From: Anthoceros angustus
Taxonomy: Eukaryota > Streptophyta > Anthocerotopsida > Anthocerotales > Anthocerotaceae
Length of the DNA stretch: 64,000 nucleotides
NCBI GenBank assembly: GCA_010909165.1
Contig: MU008155.1
Coordinates: 806,001 to 870,000 of the forward strand
Direction of reading: 5' to 3'
Below the pieces are notes generated by a model, which was given only the letters and a program-made list of their open reading frames with translations, searched no databases and was not told where the DNA came from. Position 1 is the stretch's first letter. Each line of letters opens with the position of its first letter. Of the stretch, positions 48,901 to 64,000 are shown piece by piece. The position numbers and the translations under genes are program-made.

Positions 48901-51900
48901 CTGTGGTGTGACTGGCTGGCTAGCTCCCTTCACTTCCCTTCGTTTCTTGGAGTCGTCACATCCTCGCTTTGACGCTGTGACACAGAATCGCGTGCTGAAG
49001 TCGCTTAGTCATCCATCAATCAAGCAATCAAAGACCAGAATCAGCTTAGCTTACAAATTCCACTTGATGCAAGCAAGGGAGCCGAAGGTAGCAAGCAACC
49101 TTGACAAGAGACATTTGTACCATCTTACTCCACTGCCGTCTCTCTCAACATCTTTCATGCTAATGCTGTGCGGGTAGATTCATTCCAACTCCATTTCCAT
49201 TGCCATTTCATTCCGACGCCCGAGGCCAACTCTAGCGAATGCTTCCACCGAAACGCTTCCTTCCCTTCCCCCGCTTCGTACATGATCAACGCTGACATCA
49301 CGCACCCTGCATCCTGCAGCGGATCAGGCAAGTTGGAAGCAGGGCCTGGCAGTCTCCAGCAGCCATGACATTCAATAAAAAACAAAAGGAAAACGATTCC
49401 GGGGGCGGGCTGCCCCACCTGCAGCGGGCACCGCTGCGGAGGGCGTAGCCAGAGCCGCGCTCATTGGCCGGGAAGGGTCACAACCGAAAGCAGTCCGCAA
49501 GCCGGAGTCCAGCCAGCCAGAGCTCGGTGATCAAGGATCCAACCAGGATCGGAGCTCTGGCCGACAGCAGAGTCTGGGAGACCCGCGGGCCACTGTACCA
49601 CCAAGGCCCAGGCTGGCTGGCGATCAGATAATAAACAAAGACCGCTCCGAGTCGAGCTCGGTCCGGACAGCCCCGATATTCGTCTTTGCATCATCCCAAC
49701 GCAACCACCTCGCGGCAGGCCGCACAGCAGCAGCGGCATCACAGCAGATAGATAGATACCTCCACAAACACACACACAAACACACACCATACCAGCGTAC
49801 ATCCCTCCACAACTTTACAAAAACATATCTGCCAGATCTGCCTCCCTCCAATTCCTCCAATTCACAAACATATCTTGCTCTAATCGGGCCCTGCACGGCA
49901 CGGCCCGGTCCCGGCCCCGGCCCCGGCCCCCCCGTCCGGATGCCACTTTCACGCGGTTTGCTTGGCCCACGGTAGAGAGCGAGAGCGAGTCAAGTGAAAA
50001 AAGGCAGCGCGGTGGAGTGTGCAGGTGTGCCCGCTCCTTGCCCACATCTTTGCACGGCTGCCATGGCCGGTGCGGTCACCTCGTCCTCCTCCGTGAGACG
50101 CACCGAGACGCGACTCCCTCCGGAACCAGCTGCGTCGCATCCCCACCGCCCCAGACGCGGTACGACGCGGGGCCCCATCCTTTTTTCCAGCGGGGCCACG
50201 CCCAGGCCACTCCCAGGCGCGCAGCAGGCAGCCAGCAAGCCCGTCCTTCCTCCTCCTCTCGCCCCCGGGCATCGGGCGCCACGGTAACTCCATTTTCACA
50301 CCTCTTTCCCCCTGGGGTTCGGGTGCGGCGGTAAAGACGCCACTCACGGAACGGAACGGAACGGAGCGCGCCAAATGCGCACGGGGTTAGCGGGCCACGT
50401 GACCTCGTGATCGCCATCATGATACATTCCATTTCATCCAACCCTTCCACAATCCTGTGTCGGAGCGGCATCCTTGGCGCCGGAATCCTTTGTCCACATC
50501 CCCTTCTAGTGCGGCACAGAAGAAGAAGAAACAACAAGTTTATCCTACTCCTGACTCCGAGTCCTGCGTGTACAGCAGTATATCACATGTAGGTGAGTAC
50601 CTACACATTTAGGGCAGGCCAAGAGACGCGACTCCAACTCGACTCCGACTCGACTCCACCTTCCCCTTATCCCTTCCCCAACAACCTGATAGACGGCATA
50701 GCGCGGCCACGCGCGCTCGCATCACTCGCCTGTGACCCGCCACACCCTCGAGGGCCGCGCCTGGCGCTTGGTTTCCACCCGATCCCGCCTTCGGGATCGG
50801 CGAGTCGAGGCCATCCCGTAGGCGGCAGCCGCGTACCCTAACTCCGGCTTCGTCGGGGGCAACGGAACGCGGAACTCGCAGGGGACTCCGAGCGCGCATA
50901 TTCCTTCCGCTCCACATCAAACTCCTACACTTGACCATGTATACGGCCATGGCGGGCCTGGCTGTTGCGCTGCCCGCGCATTTGTCTCGCATTCGTGCCG
51001 TGCGGCGGGGGCCGTGGCAAGGGAACCAGGCGCTGCCGCCTGCAGCTCGCTGCGCGTGGGACAAGTGTGATTTGCGAAGCACGTAGCTTATCGGCGCCGC
51101 AGTGCGCCCGCGTCCGCCTCCAATGGAGCTTTGCCATCTGCTGAGCCTCTAAGTCACTCCAGCCCCACGCAATGCCGGTGCCAAGTGTACTCGCTTCTTC
51201 TCTACACCTGTGAACTCTCTGCCGCACTTCGACTTCCACTCCCCGTCCAATCGCTTCCGCACTCTGGGTGACGAGGTCCAGTCTGTGGCGTGCTGTGCAC
51301 ATAAGGGCCCCACTCGGATGTGTAATACCTGCTCTCTTCAACCTGTACGTACCCTGGGCTGGCAGGTTCAAACTTCCATGTCTTCTGCGACACCACACAT
51401 ACGAATCTCCTGGATCCCCTAGTATTCATTGTACGTCCGATACAGCCAGGTACATAATGTGTATGAAATTCTACACCACAACAAAAACTATTCAATATTA
51501 CTGGGTAGAAAAAAAAGGATAGTACATATCCTATAAATTCTATGGAAGGACGATCACGGGATGGATCAACTGAAACTTGTGTAAGTAGAAAGCATCTCCA
51601 ACAATGTTGGGATGCTGATGTACACTCCTTCCTCTATCACATTTTCCAAGAATCACATAAGAATTGATACCATGATTGTCCAGGTTGTTTGTCTACGTCA
51701 ATTATATACCACAAGCATGTCACAAATATAAACCACCTGTAAAGATGGAAGCATTTTTGGAAAAAGAGAATAGGATATACCATGTGCTAACTGTGAAGAG
51801 AGACTCTGGATTTAGTCCATGGGCTTTGATAACGGTGTATAAGAAGGAAGATACTGATGGGCAGGAAGATAGCCATGTAGATTGAAATGGCTGACCATCC

Positions 51901-52836
51901 TGTTAGAGGTGGTTGTTTATATTTCTCTCTTTCAATGTTGCCCTAGTTGTGTGGTAAGTTTATGGTTATTGCTCCCAATTTCGTGTACCTATTTTTATAT
52001 ATGTAATTAAAATTTGTAAAACTTACTATTGAAGTAGACTCATGCACATGTTGCATGGTTACTCTCTCTTCTCATGAATTGTAAAATAACAATGAGAGAC
52101 CCGCGAGTCCAACTTGAAATGGTCAAAAGCAAAACAATTTAGATCCATTTCATGTCGGTTGTAAGGATACATGTCCTAAAAGCGGTGAATGATTTTTTGT
52201 GGTCTTCGTCCACATTGTCTTATGGTAGATGAGATTATGTTTGTATACTGAACAAAGTTGAAACGGAATTAGATAGAAATGACGAAAATAAAGTATCTTA
52301 GTTTAGTTATTGACGAAAGTAAGGTAATCTGGTTATGGATAACTACATCGGTGACATGAAGATGCTGTTTTGTTTGTGAAGCATTAAAATAAGCCATAGA
52401 ATGTTGAAGAAAGGCCAAACCCTTTAGAAGAAGAATCTCAACTTCAATAATTTATCATTAGCATCACTCGTTCAATGTGTATAGATGGTATAAACCCATA
52501 TACTATACGACTCTCTATTGGAGAGCCTGAAGGTCACAATGAGGTGAAGAACTTTGCTCACTTTTTAAAGTCCCTATTGCTTCTATGATATAATAATTAG
52601 AAGGTGAAAGTTCCTACATACACTTGTGCTTGTTGATGAAGAGTTCATGAGCCCAGAGTTGTTGATGAGATAATGCATGCTCTTCTTATGGTTCGGAATA
52701 TCGTGCCTGCTCAAATTCATCGCCCGCGCAGTGGACATGCGTTACCAAACCAAGGCTCTAAAATGATAGCCAATGATAACCATGCTCGACCCATAACATG
52801 TGTTACGTAAGCAAAGGGTTTGATAGATTAATCAAA

Positions 52837-53131
52837 GTGTTTTTGTATGTGGTGTAGAACACATAACTATCATGTTTTGCCAAGTGATATCAATGGAAGA
52901 GAAAGGGAATGAAGGGAAGGAACTACTACCATGGCTCTACCATTAAAACACATGCCTAATAAGAAGATAATGTGTTTTGGTATGTGGTGTGGAACACATA
53001 ACTATCATGTTTTGCCAAGTGGATCGAAGAGGAAGACAATGAAGGGAAGGAACTACAACCATGACTCTACCAGTCATTACATCCCTAAGAGGAAGACATT
53101 GATGAGAAGGAACTACCACGATGGCTCTATT
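52837..53131. repeat. tandem repeat, about 130-bp unit, two and a half copies
   Basis: The word ACACATAACTATCATGTTTT occurs in each of two copies about 135 bp apart. A GAAGGGAAGGAACTAC-type word follows in both and recurs a third time with changes at about 53101. The array is AT-rich, with no coding sign. Confidence 0.8.
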
Positions 53132-53590
53132 TGATATCCATAATAGAACCATAGTATAAAATTTCTTTTCATGGAAGAGAAATTATATATATCTAGAAAT
53201 TCTAAATCAGAATAAAAGGTTAGAAAAGGAAAGTCATTTTATAAGACCACCGCCGGAGTCATTTATGCAGTTAATAGTTTACTTTGAGCTACCCGTCTGG
53301 GAGGTGCGGTAGGTAAGCTAGTGTGGGTTCTGGAAGGTACGGAACGCAAGTTCGAAATGGAAAACAGAGCGCTGAGGGCCAATGGCGCACTGAACCCTAG
53401 GGTCCCTAGACCGTCAAAAAGCAGGATGCCAGCGCTGACACCCAACGTGCGACGCCAAGCAAATTAGCAACGGGCATCGGCAATTGCGCTAGTGAGGTAT
53501 GCGCATGTAACTTGTAACACAGACCGAGTAAGTCCATGGCTAGATGAGGTCGGGCCCGGGTGAGGCGCATGGGAGCAGGAGGCACCCGGC

Positions 53591-53614
53591 CCCGGTCCCG
53601 GTCCCGGTCCCGGT
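53591..53614. repeat. hexanucleotide microsatellite (CCCGGT)n
   Basis: Four perfect copies of CCCGGT in the GC-rich upstream region of the Raf-like kinase gene. Confidence 0.85.
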
Positions 53615-54857
53615 GGGGCAGCTGGGCACGGGCAGCAGGGCCAGGGTCCAGCTTGGAGGGAGGGCCTCAAGTGCTGCGAGCAGTGCCTCCTTCTTCCATT
53701 TGGCCCCTGGAGTACCACCACCTCCCTCGCTCCCTCCCTGCCTCCCCTTCCCTTTTCGGCCCTCGCCGTCTCCTGCTTGCTCCTAGACTGTGCGCGTCTC
53801 TGTTGCTCTCCCTCCATCGCCAGCGTCCTGCGCGTGCTAGCTTCCCTTCCGCCGCCTTCCCCCCACCGAATGCCCCTCCCCCGCCTCCCCCATAGGAGCC
53901 GCTAGTCCTCAGTCCATGTTCGCGCAACCAAGGAGCCGGCCCGATCCAAGCCGCGCGCTCGACCTCGGCCAGCATCAGCGCATCCGGAAGCAGGGCCATC
54001 GCGGCCGCAGAAGCAGCAGCACCAGCAGAGAGGCCGGCGCGGATCATGCTCCCGTGCGCTGCCTCCACGACCTGCACCGACCCCGGCCCTCCGACAGCCT
54101 CTGCACAAGTCATGGCGGCAGGCTCCATTGCTGTAGGCCCTGCAGCCTTGCTTTAGCCTCCATTCCGCCCTCTCCCGGCTCCCTCCTCCCCTCCCTGCCC
54201 CTGCTGCTCGCTGCCTAATCCGCTCCCGCACTTTTCTGCTTGCTCCCCCATTTGAATGCCCCTGCTCTGCTGCTGGCGTCGCAATTTCCCTCCCCCTCCC
54301 CATTCCGCCGCGGGATTGCGATCCGTACGCCGCCCGACTTGCCGCAATTGCTTGCTTCTGTTGGCTGTGGCTGTGCTCTCCTCCCTTCCCGCTTGCGTGG
54401 GGTGTTGTTTCGGCGTTGCATTGTAGGCGCCGTGCGAGGCTAGATTTGCGTGTGCTTCTAGAGTGCTGCACGCCAGGTTCGGGTTTGTGGAAGGGTGGGA
54501 GAGAAGTGCGGGGGGTGTGCGGTGCTGTGTGAGCCGCACTGTTGCGATTTGGATGTCAATTCCAGTCGGCTTCACTTGAGCGTGCTGTTTAGGGTTTGAT
54601 CGATTTGGTTGCATGCTCCATGTCCCAATCGGGTGGTGGCCTTCTCTGTCAGCTGGTTGTGGGGGGGTGTGTTTAGTTTTGAAGTGCAAGGCCCCTGAGG
54701 ATGATACCGTTTATGCTCGAGGGTGGGGGGTGTTGTAGTGTGTCAGTCCGTCTTTAACATAGCTTGTTACAGTGTGCATCTAGCGATGATACTTCCTCTT
54801 TCAGGCCAGGGAGCAGGCGCGGGAGCAGGAGCAGGAGCAGTCAAGGCCTGCGTGGGG

Positions 54858-60838
<5,981 letters not shown>

Positions 60839-62279
60839 TTTGCCCGCAAAGTGCATGTCTTGTGCAACAAGCATATGCACTGACTTAAGGCTTGGCTGTT
60901 CAGCTTAAAGCTAGCACAATTTAGCTGGTCTAGGGGCTGAAGTCGCATCCGATCTATTCTAATGTTTCTTGTAGTTTTTGAGGCGACTCGGGATCGTTCC
61001 AGTGTGAGAGGAGACGGCCCTGATACAGTCAGGATATATTGTTTTGTTACATAATTCTAGTTGGTTAGTGTTCCTAACTGATGATAGGTCTCTGGAAGTA
61101 TAAGAGCTGAAGACATGATACTCTTATCCTTCCATGCTGAGAACTCTGGACCAACTCGGGAAAGTCTTTATGAACATGAACTGATAAATCGCATTCTACA
61201 GTGGTTGATAGGGCTTATTGTACATCTATGGATACAAGTGAAGCCTTGGAAGAGAAGCACATTGCTCTCTTCTCATCCCTCTTTTCGAATCCTGGACTGG
61301 CAGTGGATGGTTAGCTATCTTTTCCCTGTTTCTGCCTTCAGTTTAGATTTAATGTGAAGTGTTTCTCTTCAGTTTTAGTCCAATGTGAGGTTCCTATTGG
61401 CTTGCTTTTTTGTTCTTTGTACTGCTGCCATTTTTAGTCTGTGGAAATATCACCCGGATAGCTAACCCTGCTGATGTTGAAAATGTTTTCCCACAGAAGG
61501 TTTACAATGAAGGACGGCAGATAGCATAGCTGAGAAACACGATTGATAGATGGATCACATGGAACGAATGATATTTTTTTCTAAGCCAGTTGTCTTATCC
61601 ATTTCAGCTATGATGCTTCTTTATCAGCTCCTGAACAGACAAACAAAATGTATCCATATGTTGAATGCAGCATTGTAACCAATTGTTGCTAGTGTGTACA
61701 ACGCTATGCACCTCAATATCATCTATGCACCTCAATATCGTCTATGCACCTCAATATTGTCTATGCACCTCAATATCGTCTAAAAGAGTTGTTGAAAGCA
61801 TTGTAAACAACAATGGTATGGAAAAGTGTTGCATGTTGAAACTAATGTATGGTAAATTAACCTTTGTAACCCCTAAACGGTAGGTCCTTGTGGCCATTTT
61901 TTTGCCGGTAATGCACTGGGAAAAAAGGAAGCGATTTTTCGGCATGGATTCTTTAAAATGAATTATTCTAAATTCTTGCTGCTTATTACTGTTTTTAAGC
62001 CAAATATATTTAATTTAAAAATTAAAAAAATATGTGCAATCATTAGCAAGAGAAGCTCTTTCCAACGAGATGTCACATGAATCTTTCCAACAGGTCTTTC
62101 ATTTGCTTTGATGAACGAAACTTCAAGGGCTTCAAACGGGAACATTCACATCAAAAAGAAGCGTCCCTATCTCAAGAAAGCAAAAAAGGATGCGCCAAGT
62201 CCACATCCCCCTTGTCTCGATCAAGGAACGAACAGCACTTTACGCATTCCATTTGGCTAGACTGACTGGCACAAAACTC
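60839..62279. other. intergenic region downstream of the Raf-like kinase
   Basis: About 1.4 kb of 3' UTR and intergenic sequence. It contains the 19-bp tandem repeat at 61704-61779. Only short frames are present and I recognise no gene. Confidence 0.5.
61704..61779. repeat. 19-bp tandem repeat, four copies
   Basis: Four adjacent 19-bp units, CTATGCACCTCAATATCGT or a one- or two-base variant, with no gap. The near identity suggests recent expansion. Confidence 0.92.
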
Positions 62280-64000
62280 CGACCTTACAGAACTACGCGC
62301 ACGCCGCCTACTACCTTGTTGCCTCAACGGCACACAAAGAAACCATTTGGGCATGGAATTCAATGATTTATTAGAACAAGAGAAAGGTTTATATATACGA
62401 GTTCCAGATGGTTGCAACTGCTCAACTGCGATCCTGCAATTGGTGCTCATAACTGAAATGCATGTCTAGACTTAAGCTATGATTTAATATGAAATGTGCC
62501 CTAGACTCCTGATCTAATCCGCAACCGCTAAACCCTAGGTTGCGGCAATACTCCCTCTCACTGCGGATTTGCCAATCTCATGTCCTTGAAATCCATGACG
62601 TCTATCTCTTATGCTTGCGTCCAATTGATCCTGAGTCTATTATCAAACATCCGGTGGCTTCTTCAGCTCGCGAGTCACTTGATCACAATTGTGAGTGAAA
62701 GGATCAGAAGTCTCGAGCAAGTTGAAGTCCCCAAGCGCATATGTGACAGAGCTAAATTAGTGAGGAAGCCCAAGAGAGATAGCTCGCATCTAGCTTCACA
62801 ATGCGCTTCCAATGAGTCAGTACGAGTAGTTCTGGGTTGCAACTTCCCAACCTCTGCCTGAAGATGTGGATGGTAGTGGCTAACACTGAAAACATTGGCG
62901 AAAGCGGTCATTGCAGTATAAAGGGCTCCCCCTCATGTTGAAGCTGGGGAGGCTTGATGCCCACCTCCCAGATAAGTCTCCTTTCGGATCAAGCCGATGA
63001 TGTTTACGTGCTTCTCATGCAAAGGCTTCGGCAGACCCTTGGTCAGCAAGTCAGATGTATTGTCTATTATGTTGACGTATTTCAGTAGAACCTGCTTGTT
63101 GTTGACTACCAGGTGGATGAAGTAATGCTGCATCTCCACATGCTTTGTCCTCGCGTGTAAAACGTGGTTGTGTGTTATTGTTATTGCTTATTGGTTGTCG
63201 CAAAGCAATTCTGTTGACTAAAGTTGCTCCTCATGGATGTCCTTCAAAAACTGTCTGATCCACAATATCTCCTTAGCTGCGAGTGAAGTGGCGGCATACT
63301 CAGCTTTTGTACTGCACAAAAAAATTGTCTGCATCTTCTTGCAACTCCAGGAAACGGATGAGTTGTTGATGATCATGCAGTATGCTGCTGTGGATTTTCT
63401 AGCGTCGAGGTCCCCTACCCAATCTGCATCTAAGTAGGATGTTAGCTTGTGCTTGCCTGTGGGATCACCTCTGTAGATGAGTCCCAGTGACTTGGTGCCT
63501 TTCAAGTAACGGAAAACTCATTTGACGCAGGTCCAGTGGGCTTATCCAGGATTAGACAGATATCTAGAAGCAATGTTGATAGCTTGAGCAATGTCTCAGG
63601 TCTTGTCCAAATTGACAAGTACAGGAGGCTGCCGACGGCTTCATTGTAAGGTACTTGCTGCATCTCCTTCGACTCTTTAGGTGTGGTTGGGCAATCCTCG
63701 GCAGTAACCTTCTCCCCTGTGGCAATGAGTGTTGACGTTGGTTTTTCTTCCTTCAAGTTGAATCTCTCCATAAGTTGGTCCACATAGCGTTCTTGGTGGA
63801 TGAAAATGAGTGATCTATGGCGTTATACTCAAACTGAACACCAAGCGCATAGCGAAGGGGTTCAATATCTTGTACCTCATACTCTCTGGACAGAAGATCC
63901 TTCACATGTTGGATGAAGGGTAGGTCGTTGCCAAAGATAAAGTTGTTGGCCACGTATAGGGTGACGATGACGAACTTGCTCTTGTCCTTGAGAACGTACA
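62280..64000 (-). mobile_element. decayed Ty1/copia LTR retrotransposon, 3' part
   Basis: Minus-strand pol remnant cut by the window end. From 64000 downwards it shows the reverse-transcriptase segment with YVANN where copia elements carry the YVDD catalytic motif, then a LLYLS(I)WTRPE block. The RNase H segment follows, with LDADWVGDLDARKSTAAYC and SWSCKKMQTIFLCSTKAEY, then the DLLTKGLPK end of pol. The frame is broken by at least two shifts (near 63795 and 63580) and in-frame stops, so no protein can be made. A polypurine tract, GAGGGGGAG on the minus strand, lies at 62926-62934. Beyond it, down to about 62280, is a putative 3' LTR with a TATATATAA box near 62391-62400 and an AATAAA signal about 20 bp after it; its ends are inferred, not proven by an LTR pair. 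Confidence 0.85.

Larger units (their letters stand above)
45963..54857. other. long intergenic region without recognisable gene
   Basis: Nearly 9 kb with no gene that I can recognise on either strand. At 46.0-51.0 kb the DNA is GC-rich and carries many overlapping frames of 60-220 codons on both strands, none with a family motif; the longest is 45886-46551 (-). A roughly 50-bp segment at 46361-46410 reappears imperfectly at 47841-47891. At 51.5-53.3 kb it is AT-rich with a tandem repeat (52837-53131). From 53.5 kb it becomes very GC- and CT-rich, consistent with the promoter and a long 5' UTR of the Raf-like kinase gene. A strong acceptor (pyrimidine run, then CAG ending at 54804) suggests an intron in that 5' UTR. 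Confidence 0.45.

Noticed and set aside
54723-54857. N-terminal extension of the Raf-like kinase frame, including an ATG at 54786
   Set aside because: The frame opens with GTG, and the ATG lies before a strong splice acceptor at 54804. The extension is mostly Gly-Ala repeat with no family similarity.

Overview
This window is a land-plant nuclear sequence. Every protein I recognise is closest to plant families: an ALA2-type flippase, ferredoxin C1, an ATK-type kinesin-14, CFIm25, cytosolic ProRS, a CHR12/CHR23 remodeler, a SAC3A-type mRNA factor and a B4 Raf-like kinase with the plant HFD/DLG signatures. Genes carry many short GT-AG introns (mostly about 60-200 bp), and spliced lengths match plant orthologues. 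The compact introns, together with long AT-rich intergenic stretches and decayed repeats, suggest a non-seed plant (bryophyte or lycophyte). That is inference; I cannot name the species. All models were spliced by eye from family conservation, consensus splice sites and frame continuity.

Layout. 1-3567: no recognisable gene, with low-complexity repeats. 3568-6957 (+): ALA2-type P4-ATPase in one uninterrupted exon. 7367-7846 (+): ferredoxin C1. 8576-12401 (-): 16-exon kinesin-14. 12.4-16.7 kb: AT-rich intergenic DNA with tandem repeats. 16694-18086 (-): CFIm25, divergent from 18483-21166 (+) cytosolic prolyl-tRNA synthetase. 21.2-25.5 kb: minisatellite, G-tract and other repeats. 25496-30472 (+): MINU-type SNF2 ATPase. 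31.4-39.8 kb: a tandem segmental duplication. Copy 1 holds an intact HIBADH-like gene (+), a secreted alpha/beta hydrolase (+) and an AYR1-like SDR (-). Copy 2 keeps only the SDR intact and has remnants of the other two. 40750-45962 (+): SAC3A. 46-54.8 kb: about 9 kb without a recognisable gene, containing GC-rich and AT-rich blocks and tandem repeats. 54858-60838 (+): PB1-Raf-like MAPKKK. 62.3-64.0 kb (-): decayed Ty1/copia element running off the window.

Most genes are unrelated housekeeping functions placed side by side (lipid flipping, chloroplast electron transfer, spindle motor, mRNA 3'-end formation, translation, chromatin, mRNA export, signalling). The exception is the 31-40 kb block, where three small-molecule or lipid enzymes have been copied as a unit and then lost selectively.
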